In this document: positions 8,845 through 19,631 of the stretch, one piece after another
Layout: each line of letters opens with the position of its first letter
How positions within the stretch are numbered: the first letter of the stretch is position 1
Notes under the pieces: generated by a model
Told to the model about the DNA's origin: nothing
The model's database searches: none
The model's input: only the letters and a program-made list of their open reading frames with translations
DNA from: Eukaryota sp. TZLM1-RC
Taxonomy: Eukaryota > Metamonada: BaSk clade
Direction: 5' to 3'
Length of the DNA stretch: 64,000 nt
Assembly (NCBI GenBank): GCA_040285825.1
Contig: JAUPSS010000004.1
Location: 6,765,658 to 6,829,657 of the forward strand
Translations under genes and position numbers: made by a program

Positions 8845-10700
8845 TTATTAGAAAACTTATAAATTAATAATTCATCTCTCCCAAAACAAAACAACAAGAT
8901 GCAACTCTCTCATAGTGAGAACCAAGAGAAAGCAAAGCATCAGAAACCATCTTCAACATCCCCTTAAAAATAGAAACACAATTCTATTTTGCCAAAACAA
9001 TCTGTTGAAATTTCTGTTAGTTCTTCTCTTTACAATCATTTCAAAATATGCCAAAAAACGTATGGCCGTGGGAGCAAGTGAGCCAAATAAAGAAAATACA
9101 AATGGGTACAAATTGTAATTTGCATGCTGTAGACTAGCCAATTGGGACAAAGGATCATTGTATTTTTTGATTTTAAAAATTTCAGAATTTGAAAGAGGAT
9201 TATGAATTTCAGGATTAGCAAGCCTTCCATTTGAGGCATAACAAAAAACAACAGACATTACATCCAATAAAATGAAGTTTTCATCCAATCCAGATAATAC
9301 GACATCACCTCTAGTATTCTTATGGAAATCATTTTCAGTATCAAACAGCTATAAAAGTGGTAAAAAAACCTTGAGAGCTCAAGAAAATCAGATTTCATTA
9401 CATCAAAAATTGCTTTTCGTTTTACGGAATTAAAAGCATTTCTGAAGTCAAGAGTAAAAGTAACATTATTATTCGAAATAGTTCAGGCTTAAAATCAATT
9501 AAAGATGTAAAAAATTGTGTAAACATTTATCACTCCAAACATTTAGGAAACATTCATCCATATATCCTACTATTGGACAAGGTTTATTGAAATGAAGCAA
9601 AGACTTGTGAATTGATACAGACAGTACAGTAGTGGCCCAAGCAAATCACCTTGCTTAACTGCAAAAGATGAGAACAGATTGTTAAATTCATATATTAATT
9701 CATTTGCCTTACCATAAATTAAATAAAAATACCTAAATAATTTTGGAAATTCTTTTTGGATAACATCATCAACTGCACTTCGGTGTGCAGAATTAAAAGC
9801 ATTCTTAAGATCCCATACTGAAAATATAATCCTGGTTATTAGAATTGAAAATCAAATCTGAAGTCAATGCAGCAACTGAAGTACCATCAATTATTGTCAT
9901 TTTTATTTTGAAAGGTGTTGAAAATTTTCCAGCCTTTGAAACAACACAAGTAAAAACAATTGAAGCAAAGAGACGAATAATTTAATTGATTCGCCAATGA
10001 CAATTGGATGAATTCCATCAGGCTTTATACCATTTTCAGGTTTCACTGAGGCAATTAAGCGAGCAGCTAGTAATTCAGACGGATGAGTGGTATTGAGTCA
10101 AATTAACTTTTGAAAATGTTCTGCAAGATCATCACAAATTTCCAGAGCTTTTCTACAAGCGGTTTTCAAATCATCAATGGACCTGCTACTTTACTTTTGG
10201 AAGATAGTTGATAGTCAGTTGATTTTAAGGAAGCATCAATCCAGAACTTACAAATTTTTGGCTCAGGACCACAGAAATTTTCCACGAAACGGAATTTTCC
10301 AATTTCCTTATCATTTTATCACAATTGAAAGGATAGCATAACATTCTTATATGAACGATAATGGCCTTTAACACACATTTTTCTCACCAATTTTGCTTTT
10401 TGCTAAGGTGAAGTTAAAATTCGCGATTTACTTAATTTTTTCAGATATTGTTTTTGCAAAAAGTTTCCCTAAATCAGTTATGGCCCAATTATTATTCTTT
10501 AATTGAGAAGAAAATTTTCGCACTTCAAGTTCAAGGGAATGGAACTGACAGGACTGGTTCCAGCAAGAATTTTAGCAGGGGGTCTCGAGGTATCTACAGC
10601 AAATACTGAAAGTTGGTTGTTAAAACATCTTGTTCACAATTTGGCTATATTGGATATAAATCTTTGTAAAAAATTTAAAACATCAATTTAAAAAAAGAAT
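8845..10700 (-). pseudogene. Relic E: mosaic of degraded RLE retrotransposon copies
   Basis: The minus strand shows the C-terminal endonuclease tail at 8953-9288 (ILLDVMSV, KIKKYNDPLS, VKRRTNRNFNRLFWQNR), closely similar to family A. At 9355-9460 there is a DFRNAFNSVKR-like RT segment. At 9500-9870 there is a diverged RT fragment with VKQGDLLGPLL and a second NSAHR-type segment, closer to another subfamily. RT motif 0 (ARLIA...GIKPDGI-like) is at 9990-10090, and a remnant of the N-terminal region is at 10510-10640. Frames are broken throughout, and the two RT pieces overlap in content, so more than one insertion is merged here. Confidence 0.65.
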
Positions 10701-11687
10701 TGTCTGAAAATAAACAAAATTGATATATTGATAATCATTGAAGCGTTTATTTAAAAAAATTCATGAATTGAAGAAGGTTGATACATTTTTTCCAATCCAT
10801 GATTTTATGCAAAAGAAAAGCTCAAAAGACTCTGTGACGACAAGTTCAGTCTATCAGCTTGCAAAAGTCAAAAAAGTGCCAATTGCTAATTCAGTAACAG
10901 TGTTTCAAAGGCTATTTAAATACATTGGATGTTTCTTTCAATTGCTGACACTAAAACGAATGGAAAGCTAAGGTTGAATAGTTGATTAGTCGATAGTCTT
11001 TGTACTTTGAACTCAGCCCATATGATTACATAAAAAGTTATAAATATTAAAAAGCAGAGATTAATATCAAGTAAATTAATAATTAAGTTTGTCCTCCAAA
11101 ATACTTATAATCATCAATAAAATGGAAAAAAATTGCATTTGATTTAGAGAAGATACATCTCTGTGAACAATTAATTTCTATTAAAATTAATGGAAAATGC
11201 AGCATGATTTTATAAGTTTATAGTAGGAGCTAACTGAAAATTCTGAAGAAAAAAAACTACTGGCCAAAGTGAGTTGGTTTCAATAACAGAGCCGCTGAAC
11301 TTTTACAAGAAAAATAGTGAAAGAATCCTAACTGTCCATTCCCAGTTGTCCAGATGCTTGACAAGGAAGCATTTGATTACTAATAAAGTTATTAATAAAG
11401 ACAAGGTAAATGACATAAAGATTGGTTAGTACTCTTAAGAGCGTTAGTACTTGGTTGATGTCTTGTTCACTTTGAAAAGTCTTTATTATCAAAAGGTAGC
11501 GAATGCCATTCAGAAGGCAGGTGAAACTTAAAAAACACAAAACCAAAGGCGAAATAAATCACAAGAAATAGGTCAAAGATTACTACAATAGACACAGAAA
11601 AAAAAGTTAAAAACAGTAAAATAAATAAAATAAAAATGGCAAATAACAGGGAGCAAAACAAAAAAATAAACTCACCAAATAAGAAAA
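10701..11687. other. AT-rich spacer downstream of GTF3C3
   Basis: I see no supportable gene or element here. Short open frames (for example 10738-10971 plus and 11467-11661 minus) have no recognisable motif and match low-complexity AT-rich sequence. Confidence 0.4.
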
Positions 11688-14051
11688 CTAAATTACTAGA
11701 TAGGTGTCCAATACTTCTCGAGCTTTTAAATCTAAACCTTGATCAGCATAAATCCTAAACAAATTAAAAGCACATTCATATTCTACACCTGAAACATGTT
11801 CAAAACAATTGAAATGCTTCAACACTTTTTTGTAATAACTAATAGCCAGAGCAAAAAGCCCAATAGAATGCAGATATCGCCCAATATTGTACATACCTTC
11901 CTTATACTTTCTGTCAGAAACATCTCTTTGGATTTTTGCATATTGTTTTAGCATCCAATAACCAGAAGAAATATACATCATTTTGTTTGAATCCCTGGTA
12001 GCTTTATTTCGGGCTATGCCAAGACAGCAACAGGCTAAGGGAACGTAAAGAAAAGGCACCTTTTTTAATTGAAATGCATTGACCAATTGATCAAAAGCAG
12101 AAGCATATCTTCCAGAACTCAAATAATGAAGTCCAAGGCAAACCAAGAATGGGAATCCCTTCCTGGAGTGTCTACTTAGAAACTTTTGGTGAGTTTGTCC
12201 AATATCAGTTGAACCAAGATTGTTACTGGCCATCACGTAGGTAAGCAGCATGTGCAGTGGAATGCTCCTAGGTGTTCTGGTCAAACAATCCCTCAGAGCT
12301 CCGTAAGCGAAATAGGGTGTATTTGATCTTAAAACAAGACTAACGAGAACTTTTCTTAATTGATTTTCAACTGATGATGAGACATACTGACCACCATAAA
12401 CCATCAATGAATGCACCACCAATAACGAATCATCATACCGAGAAAGTTCGGATAATGCTTCAATAACAGAAGAGATAAACTTCATCATGGAGAAAACCCC
12501 CAATAAGTTAGCAATACCTGGCATAGATACGGTAGGGAAAGGACGGCCGGGACGGAGTTTTTTAGTGTTGATAAACATTGTGCAGATAAAAGGAACAGAG
12601 AGCTGAACAAATTCTTCAAATCTTCTCTCTTCAAAAAGCATATTGGCATGTTCAAGATGTAATTTGATTTGATCCGTGGACAGGTCCTTTATAACATCTG
12701 AAAACTGCGTGGAGTGTTCAGTATCCTGTCCAGAAGATTTCAAAGCATCCAAAGCAGCATCAATATTACCGATTTGTTTCAATGTTTTTGACAATTCAAT
12801 TCTGGTTTCTGGGTTATCGAAAAGTTCTAATGATTGGATAAAAGATTGGATAGCTTGAGGTAATAGATCACAATCCCTCTGAGCTTTACCTAACTGACAG
12901 TGGTAATATGGATTATCAGAAAACTGCTGCACAAGGGCAAGAAAAAGAGTATATGAAATAATGGAAAAAACGGCATTTCGTGAATTGATAGCAGCAGATC
13001 CAATGACGTCATAAAGGTCAAAAAACTGTTCCACTTCCCAGTTAACAACTACTGGCAAGCAACTTTCAGTAATGTTATCCCCCATATGGATGTGTGCACA
13101 AATCAACTTGGCTGCCAGATCGGGAACCAGACATGTGATCAGGTCAGAAAACCCGGGACTTTGATTGACTGAGCTCGACTTTGAAAGAATAGTCCCAACT
13201 TCAGTAAGCACTTCACTTACCTTTTGCCAGTGTCCCTTGTGGATCAGTAGGTCACAATAATAGTTCAAAAGTTCATTATTCAAGACTTTAGCAGACTTTC
13301 TTCTGGTTTCAAATACACTTTCCAAAACCGCCTCAGCGCGCTCATAATCAGCAATTTTACCAGTTAATAACTCAATCAATTCCTGAATCACATCAAGATT
13401 TGATGGATTCAAATTAACAGCCTTGGTGAGCTCATCAGCTGCCTTTAACAGACTTTTCCGTTCATTCAACCCTACCAAGACTCTTGCCCTTCTGATTAGC
13501 AGGTCAACAGAAGTCCCCTGACTGATTAAAGCCCTTCCCAAAGCATATTCTTCTATTCTAGGGTAACCAAACTCCCTAGCAGTGTCAGCTAGTTCCATCC
13601 ATCGTTCCCACTCTCTCCCTCTTACTGCTGCAATGAAGAAAGCACCAAGCGCCTTACGGTAGTCTTTTAAAGCAACGTAGACAAGGGCAAGAGATTTAAA
13701 GGGTTCAGGGCGTTTTTTATCAAGATTTGAGCAAGCAGCAAGTTTGGCAATGGCTTCATTGTAGTTTCCTGCCATATACAACATGTTTGCCTTTCCAAAT
13801 AAGTCAGCAGCTTCCCCCTTGAGTCCACTTTTTCCCTTGTTTTTACGAAGTTCTTTCATGGAAAAATCTCCATCAATGTCGTCATCAGAAGAAGATATAT
13901 CACCACGTTGAGCTTTGGATAGAGACTTTAAGAATTCATGTTGAGATGTAGGGGACGATGGAGGATCAGGAGCTGCAACAAGCTCTTCTTCAGGTAGAGT
14001 TTGTTTAAAGATATCAAGAATGTGACTAAGTTCATTATGGAGGTGTTCCAT
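11688..14051 (-). CDS. GTF3C3: TFIIIC TPR subunit (GTF3C3/Tfc4-like)
   Basis: The 787-codon frame starts at the ATG at 14051. Open frame extends 15 codons upstream without an ATG. The product is a TPR protein that fits the TFIIIC subunit GTF3C3 (yeast Tfc4/tau131), which helps bind tRNA-gene promoters and recruits TFIIIB for RNA polymerase III. The N-terminus is acidic and Ser-rich (SSSDDDIDGD). The first TPR array begins with LFGKANMLYMAGNYNEAI (about residue 85) and continues through FFIAAVRGREWERWMELAD. The C-terminal array has YNIGRYLHSIGLFALAISYY and AFNLFRIYADQG, close to the human order. Length is a little short of animal orthologues. The frame has no lesions and no introns. The Fanzor relic #1 ends 207 bp upstream, so the promoter lies in that gap or within the relic. 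Confidence 0.8.
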   Translation of the reverse strand: MEHLHNELSHILDIFKQTLPEEELVAAPDPPSSPTSQHEFLKSLSKAQRGDISSSDDDIDGDFSMKELRKNKGKSGLKGEAADLFGKANMLYMAGNYNEAIAKLAACSNLDKKRPEPFKSLALVYVALKDYRKALGAFFIAAVRGREWERWMELADTAREFGYPRIEEYALGRALISQGTSVDLLIRRARVLVGLNERKSLLKAADELTKAVNLNPSNLDVIQELIELLTGKIADYERAEAVLESVFETRRKSAKVLNNELLNYYCDLLIHKGHWQKVSEVLTEVGTILSKSSSVNQSPGFSDLITCLVPDLAAKLICAHIHMGDNITESCLPVVVNWEVEQFFDLYDVIGSAAINSRNAVFSIISYTLFLALVQQFSDNPYYHCQLGKAQRDCDLLPQAIQSFIQSLELFDNPETRIELSKTLKQIGNIDAALDALKSSGQDTEHSTQFSDVIKDLSTDQIKLHLEHANMLFEERRFEEFVQLSVPFICTMFINTKKLRPGRPFPTVSMPGIANLLGVFSMMKFISSVIEALSELSRYDDSLLVVHSLMVYGGQYVSSSVENQLRKVLVSLVLRSNTPYFAYGALRDCLTRTPRSIPLHMLLTYVMASNNLGSTDIGQTHQKFLSRHSRKGFPFLVCLGLHYLSSGRYASAFDQLVNAFQLKKVPFLYVPLACCCLGIARNKATRDSNKMMYISSGYWMLKQYAKIQRDVSDRKYKEGMYNIGRYLHSIGLFALAISYYKKVLKHFNCFEHVSGVEYECAFNLFRIYADQGLDLKAREVLDTYLVI

Positions 14052-14258
14052 TCTTGCTAATGACAACGTATGGTGATATAGAATCAAAAAACCCAATCAA
14101 TAGATTTGAAATAGATTTTTTTTCTCCCTCCCCCAGTCAACCCTTTCATATTTCACTTTCTGTCACGGCGTCCAAGTTGTACTGTGTCTTTGCCAAAAAA
14201 ATAGATTTGAAAAATCAGTCTGATAAGTTTAAATTACTTCAAAACTATACTTTCGCAT

Positions 14259-16280
14259 TCATAATAATGTATTGACATCAGGTTGTTGAATCGGACTCAT
14301 TGGTGTACCATCACCTTCACAATCCTTATCAACATCTCTCTGGCTTTCATCAGTGGGTTTAATAACATTGGTTTGAGACTGCTGTCTCTTGAACACCTCT
14401 GATCTCTCTCTTCCAACCAAAATGTCTTCAGTCAACAAATGAATATTCTTTTTCTGATCTCTCTGCGAAGTAGATGATCCATTTTCGAAATCTTTTGTTT
14501 GAGTTTTTGGTCTCTCGAAAATGGATGGTCTACCTTCACCGTTGATTGCAGATGTTATAATAGAATATATATTTATGGCAGAGTTGAAGTCTCTATTCCA
14601 ATACGTGCTGCACGTCTGACACTTCACTAAACCCCACGGTGTTGATTTTGCTTTTTCTTCTAGTGAATCTTTCTGTTCACCCCATTCTTGTTGAAAATTC
14701 CTTTTTCTAGTAGGATTGTTTTGATTAAATAGTTCAATTTCATGTTTTAACTTTTTTGCTTTTCTTTTTAATTGTCGTTTCCCCTTAGGACATAACACTT
14801 TAATACTAGAATCGTTGACACATTCTCCAAAATTTCCCTTGACAGCACAACTAGAACAAGATTTACTCGTTCTATATTCATCAACTAGGAAAATTCGATA
14901 ACCAAATCTTCTAAATAGTTTGCAAATTTCGGTTCCTCTTATGGTTGTTCTTTTTCCCTTCCTTGTAATTCCTTTCGACCTCCAGTCACCATAACCAATA
15001 ACTACGTCTTCAGGGGAACCAAAGGTCAATTTGAATCTTTCCAACGAGTTTTTTTTCACTTCTTTGATTATTCGAATACTTTTGAAATTTTCTTTTTCTG
15101 AACCATATATCTTGGTAAAAAGTATTCTTATGAACATTGTATTGCTCAAATTCCTTGATGTAATGACCAAAATGTTGACTGAAACAAGATTTTTGTTGTC
15201 TGTTTGATACAGATAAAGAAAATTGATTTAAAATATCCTGACCTGAGTAATCACCATCAGGTAATTCTACTTTCCAATTTTCCAATTTTCTTTTTTCCGT
15301 TGAACGATATTTGGTACTTTTTCTGTCAAATTGGTGTTCACCGGCAGTATATTTGAACGTGTTCCTCCAGTGTTTGTTTTTCAACCATGTACAATTAGAG
15401 TCAGAGTTTGAATAGGTTGATAGATTTTGTAATTGTTTCTTTCCTTCTTTACTACCTTTGCGTTTTGTGCGTTTGATTTCTGGAAGTTGTCTTTCTGTAC
15501 AGAACACATTTTGTGAAATTTGTTTTGGGGTAATAGTTACAGCAGGATTTGGAGAAACACAGTGTATTAAATCGTACTCGTTAGGGTCAATGGCAACTAT
15601 TCTTTTATCTTTTCACTTCAGTTTTTCGATATTTTCAGCAGACAAGGAATGTAGGTATCGTCTGGGTACGTCTTGGAAGTAAAAATTTTGAAAACATTTT
15701 CATTTTCATCAACCAGGTCTTTACGAATTAAGACCACTGAACAAGCAATCCCCTCTGTTACAATTGAGGAGATTTCCAATTGAAAGCAACCTTTAGTCTC
15801 ACGTTTGTAAGATTCTACTACCTTATCAGTTAGTATTTCGGTAAAAACTAATGATCTTATGTCCTCTGCTCTCCCTTTGAACTTGCTAAAACTTTCATTG
15901 AGCAAATGAGTATCGTGTCTCAAATGCTGTGGAATCAATGTAGTTGTCAATGAAAAAGGATTATTCACTGACAAAAGTTTGCCATCTTGGGAACAAAACG
16001 ATTGAATGGTTCTGTTAATATTTATAGCTTGAGAGAGAAATCTCAATGGCTTGGCTGATTGAGTATAATAAGGATTTTTACCCTTAATAAAAGTGGAAAT
16101 TAAAGAATGTTTCACATAAGGAAAAAACTTCAAAGTCAAATCTGACTGGGGAAAGGGAAAAACAATGTGATCATTGATAGGAAGTTCATCAAAGTTTCCA
16201 CCGATAATGGCTTCCTGACTTTGTTGAGTTTAGTCAATAATTCTTTCTTCAAATGATTTCCTGAATTTGTTCTAGTTTCA
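14259..16280 (-). pseudogene. Fanzor (eukaryotic TnpB homologue) relic #1
   Basis: Fanzors are transposon-borne RNA-guided nucleases related to TnpB. Reading leftwards, there is an N-terminal domain (16280-15620) ending in a segment like SSIVTEGIACSVVLIRKD. RuvC-I is IVAIDPNEYDLIHC (about 15560-15600), with the catalytic Asp. Next come the VIGYGDW motif (about 14980-15000), zinc-binding TSKSCSSC (about 14850) with KCQTC (about 14600), and RuvC-III WNRDFNSAINI (about 14570). A hydrophilic 90-residue tail follows to the stop at 14259. Lesions include a TAA and a TAG near 16220-16270, a frame change near 15620-15680, a TGA just before RuvC-I, and another frame change near 15120-15170. The extreme N-terminal region present in relic #2 is missing, and the relic directly abuts the end of #2. 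It is dead as it stands. Confidence 0.8.
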
Positions 16281-16329
16281 ACTTCTTCAAAATGATAATG
16301 TTTAACCAGCGCAAAATGTATTCATGAAA

Positions 16330-17077
16330 GTGTTTGCTAAGTAAAAATGAATATTTAGTGCAGAATTGGTTTCTCGATTCCAGAACGTTTTGCATTGATT
16401 ACATTACCACAGACCCCATGAAACTACTTGTCGAACTTTAAAGTTGCCCAATTCATTCTTTTCCAAAGGCTTTGAAATAGGTTTTCTTATTCTCTTGTCA
16501 ATGGTATTTTTCAATTCTTCAACAAATTCTCTAATTGCTAGACTTCTCTGTTCACTCTTACTCATATATGTCATTGTTTCTTGTTTCTACCCTTATCATT
16601 GCCTCTTCCAACTTTTCTTTTACTTTTACTTTCGTTTTTACTTTTTTGCATAATTTTTTTAACTGGGGTATTTATTGAGAAAAAAAAACTATCTAGAATT
16701 CAATATCCTCCAAACAAGCGTCACTATTACTAAACCTACTCACAGCTTTTTGTTCATGTTCTACACCAATAGCTAAAAGTGCCTTTGAAATCATTGCATA
16801 ATTTGAATCTGTTTTTAAAGTCCATTTTTTCTTTCTGACATAATATCCGGTCTAATTGAATTTAGCTTTTTCGTAAAGTTGGGATCATCGTATTTGTAGG
16901 AAGTTCCCATGTTTTTTCCAATTGTACCCTTTCGAGCACAATTATGGCATCTTTTTGAAGTAAATGCATCATTGACAAAAAATACAAGGTATCCGGCTTG
17001 TCTCAATACTTTTCTTATACTTATACCTTTAGATGGATACTTTCCTCTCCTTTTAAATCCAGACTCTTTACTCCAAT
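16330..17077 (-). pseudogene. Fanzor relic #2, C-terminal segment
   Basis: This is the C-terminal third of a second Fanzor. It begins at the GDWS motif, which is cut by the LTR element at 17078-18405. The visible parts are SKESGFKRRGKYPSKG, then KVLRQAGYLVFFVNDAFTSKRCHNC (about 16915-17020) with the first zinc pair. The second zinc region and RuvC-III follow at about 16360-16430, read as WGLW*CNQC then WNRETNSALNI. The in-frame TAG and the NRET in place of NRD show decay, since the RuvC-III catalytic Asp is lost. A frame change lies between 16815 and 16660. It continues upstream at 18406-19202 and 20033-20897. Confidence 0.8.
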
Positions 17078-17170
17078 TGTTGGCGCCCTAAGGCTTATAT
17101 GTTGAGATTAGAAAATAAATCAACTTTTTCTCATTGACTTTCTCTTTACTACAATAGACTTTAGGCAACA
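17078..17170 (+). repeat. 5' LTR of LTR-1
   Basis: This 93-bp direct repeat of 18313-18405 begins TGTTGGCGCC and ends TTTAGGCAACA. An AATAAA lies in its middle. It is 97 percent identical to the 3' LTR by direct comparison (three mismatches). Confidence 0.85.
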
Positions 17171-17183
17171 ATAATTATTGGCC
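17171..17183 (+). promoter_or_regulatory. Candidate primer-binding site of LTR-1
   Basis: The 13-mer ATAATTATTGGCC directly follows the 5' LTR. The same 13-mer, on the other strand, directly follows the 5' LTR of LTR-2 (19879-19891), although the two LTRs differ. That position is where a primer-binding site is expected. The priming RNA is not identified; the site does not begin with TGG as for a full tRNA 3' end. Confidence 0.5.
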
Positions 17184-17256
17184 ATTTTAAAGTCAAGGTA
17201 TACCACTCATGACTCCAGCAATTTACTAGTAACCATCTACCAAAAACCTTTACAGC

Positions 17257-17769
17257 ATGTCAGAAATCTCTCAACAAGACATCTCTAACTCCAATTCCTC
17301 ACGTAACATGCAGCAACAGGAACCAGCAACACACATACAAATACATAACAAAGAGGGTAACGAGGTAACGGACCCGGATCCCACCTCCCCCTCCCCCAAA
17401 GTTAAAGATGAAAGAGCGGACGAGGTCCCTTCTTCTTCAATTATAAAAGAGGTTACGAGAACGGACCTGGCTCCCTCCCCCCCCCCCAATGTGGAACCTG
17501 TTGGTAAGGTAACGGATAAAAATCCCACCTTAAACAAGTCGACCCCCTTAGCAGAGTATGACGAATTTTATGCTCAACTAGATGACAAAGGGAAGATGAT
17601 TCCAGTGATGGATTCTACAAACTCCTCACAAGAACGCGGAGCCTTATCTCGAATCAATGGACTTGTATACATTCGAGCAGCTCCCTCCTTCATGGAGCCA
17701 AACACAAAAAAGTCGACTACATACGAGGTTACGAGAAAAGACTCCACCTCCACTATAATTGTACTATAA
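17257..17769 (+). CDS. Pro/Ser/Glu-rich ORF of LTR-1 (possible Gag N-terminus)
   Basis: This 170-codon frame starts at an ATG 86 bp after the LTR. The product is low in complexity, rich in Pro, Ser, Glu and Lys. Short similar phrases recur (EVTDPDPTSPSP, KEVTRTDLAPSPPP, GKVTDKNPT, YEVTRKDS). There is no zinc knuckle, protease or other domain. Its position and composition resemble the ORF at 36187-36747, and both could be disordered Gag N-termini, but this is weak inference. It may be an inert filler of a non-autonomous element. Confidence 0.5.
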   Translation: MSEISQQDISNSNSSRNMQQQEPATHIQIHNKEGNEVTDPDPTSPSPKVKDERADEVPSSSIIKEVTRTDLAPSPPPNVEPVGKVTDKNPTLNKSTPLAEYDEFYAQLDDKGKMIPVMDSTNSSQERGALSRINGLVYIRAAPSFMEPNTKKSTTYEVTRKDSTSTIIVL

Positions 17770-17977
17770 TGCAAAGATACGGCCCTTGCTGCTCTGATAT
17801 TTTTAGTCGTAAAGCCAGTACTTTAACAACAAAAGACGCCGCCTTCAGGTTTCTGATGTTTTTTACTTTGCTGACTGTTGTTTTTGATCCAACATAGATT
17901 CTTCATGATCATTAGCGAATCCATTCTTCGATTCCATGATACCTTTACTAAACGACACTACCACGTTACTCGTTTAC

Positions 17978-17995
17978 GAAAAAGGGAAGAAGCAG
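17978..17995 (+). promoter_or_regulatory. Second (central) copy of the purine tract in LTR-1
   Basis: The 18-mer GAAAAAGGGAAGAAGCAG is identical to the purine tract next to the 3' LTR. A second internal tract is known in some retroelements, where it primes an extra plus-strand start. Here the role is inferred only from sequence identity. Confidence 0.45.
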
Positions 17996-18294
17996 AGCGC
18001 CTTTATGTAGCGATTAAAACATACGCAACAAAGTATTCAAACACACAGATCTTGGAACGAGGCCCTTTTCAGTTATTGCTTACTACCTTATACTAACATT
18101 ATTGTAGGAGAGTCATAGTACATCAATTGTCGATCTTAAAAATGTGAAACCACTGTTTGTGTGAATCCCAATCACTACAAAGATAATTGTAGACAATAGA
18201 AAACATTAGAATTAAGTATTTAGTTCTTAGTAGTTATAGTTGTTTAGTTATTTGTTATAGTTTTGTTTCATATTCATATAAGTTGATTTATTTT

Positions 18295-18312
18295 GAAAAA
18301 GGGAAGAAGCAG
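18295..18312 (+). promoter_or_regulatory. Polypurine tract of LTR-1
   Basis: GAAAAAGGGAAGAAGCAG ends exactly where the 3' LTR begins at 18313. This is the canonical position of the plus-strand primer and fixes the element's orientation. Confidence 0.75.
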
Positions 18313-18405
18313 TGCTGGCGCCCTAAGGCTTATATGTTGAGATTACAAAATAAATCAACTTTTTCTCATTGACTTTCTCTTTACTACAATAGATTTTAGG
18401 CAACA
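18313..18405 (+). repeat. 3' LTR of LTR-1
   Basis: This is a 93-bp direct copy of 17078-17170 with three mismatches, starting TGCTGGCGCC and ending TTTAGGCAACA. It is followed by CAAT, matching the CAAT before the 5' LTR. Confidence 0.85.
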
Positions 18406-19202
18406 CAATCACCAATGACTAGTTACAATCACCAGCTTTGCCAAACTTTTGTTTAATTTCACGAATCAACTTCATGACACCTTTTTGTTTTCTCTTGTGT
18501 TGGGAAAACCTTTCTTTTCGATAATGTATTTGGTTAAATAGATTCCAAATTTTCATTCTAAAGATTTCTTTTGCATCAGTATACCCATAAAATTCATCTA
18601 ATTTGGTTGATTTTGATTGTTTTCTCATTTGAGAACCAGAAATTTTTTCGAAATTTCCCTGTAACTTTCTCCACCATTGTTGAAGAAGTATTCATCTTGC
18701 CGCTTCTTTGTATCTTTCCGATATTTGAGAAAACCAAGTGAAAAATTTCGTTCACCTTGCGTAAAAGAAAAGGGGTCAATGTTATGAATGTCTTCTTTTT
18801 TGGGCTTTTTCTTTGGTTTGTTTCGTTATCCAGCTCTACTTCATCTTTTACAAACAAAATTTGATTACAACAATTACCGTAGTTTAATTTCTGGGAAACA
18901 GCATGGATCAAATCATATTCAATTGAATCTGTGGCGACTGATTTTCTAGATAGGTTTCCATTGATAGGTTACTCAAGTATACGTCTTTAGTTGTTTGTTG
19001 TTTTGTTGTATACTTTTTCCCAAACAAATCTCTTCTTCTAAATTGAATTGAAACAGAATGTCCATTGGTTACAATCATATCAAAAACATATGGAACTTCT
19101 TCAGCATAGTGCAGCTTTTCCTCTTTAATGTTATTTCTAGGAAACTTCTTACAAGATTTTTTAAACACTCTATGTTGTGATTAATTGAGTTTTGGGAGAA
19201 TT
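18406..19202 (-). pseudogene. Fanzor relic #2, central segment
   Basis: This is the middle of Fanzor #2, between its two LTR insertions. Upstream (18908-19168) is the segment FDMIVTNGHSVSIQFRRRD, the counterpart of the TDG/TEG...SV segment seen in all three relics here. RuvC-I follows at about 18895-18940 as SVATDSIEYDLIHAVS, close to AIDPNEYDLIHCVS of #1. Helical Lys-rich sequence runs on to a KQKFGKAGDCN stretch and the codons for LVIGD that abut LTR-1. Frame changes separate the 19168-18908, 18911-18594 and 18628-18419 pieces. Confidence 0.75.
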
Positions 19203-19341
19203 TGATGCCGTTAGGCAGATGAACACACGAAGGAGAGAGAGAAATCTGAGTTTATTAATAAAACTGATTCATAAACGAGTATCACGTCATCAGTCAAAAT
19301 ACAATGAAACCTACTAATTCAATTTAAGTTCGACAACAACA
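19203..19341 (-). repeat. 3' LTR of LTR-2 (minus-strand sense)
   Basis: On plus it begins TGATGCCGTTAGGC and ends CAACAACA. It repeats at 19892-20032 and, diverged, at 56293-56434. Confidence 0.85.
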
Positions 19342-19382
19342 CTACTTTTTCCCATTTTTCTGAGGACAAATACAGTACTGGC

Positions 19383-19631
19383 TCAATAGAGGGGAGATAT
19401 GGGGTTTGTTAAATTCTCCGGTGCATCGATGGTATGAGAACGTTGGATACCTACGAAAAGAAGTCCTCTGGCAAATCGGTTCAGAAAAGCTATGTCTGGC
19501 AACTTCAGTCCGGAAGCCCTACTCTTTACCTGGAAAAAACGTCGCAGGTAACAGGACATACGTTCTCGGACGTCACCAATACGGACATAAAGCATCAGTT
19601 CTGACATAGCCAGACTAAAATCTTCGTACAT
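19383..19631 (-). pseudogene. Gag-like C-terminal remnant in LTR-2
   Basis: An 82-codon open stretch ends DAPENLTNPISPLY at a stop, followed by a purine tract and the LTR. The element at 56.3-56.8 kb has the matching end DPPQNLSNPFSSLC, stop, purine tract, LTR, there preceded by a Gag-type zinc knuckle. The likeness suggests both descend from the same Gag C-terminus. No zinc knuckle survives here, and the upstream part of the frame is unassigned. Confidence 0.5.

Larger units (their letters stand above)
17078..18405 (+). mobile_element. Small LTR retroelement LTR-1, inserted in Fanzor #2
   Basis: This 1,328-bp element has two 93-bp direct LTRs (17078-17170 and 18313-18405) that differ at three positions. 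The LTRs have TGTTG...CAACA type ends (the second begins TGCTG) and a 4-bp CAAT duplication outside them. A purine tract lies directly before the right LTR, which sets the orientation as plus. It encodes only a short Pro/Ser/Glu-rich ORF. No protease, integrase or RT is visible, so it is non-autonomous (TRIM/TR-GAG-like by size). Removing it together with one CAAT copy restores a GDWS motif of the Fanzor, which proves the insertion point. Confidence 0.85.
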
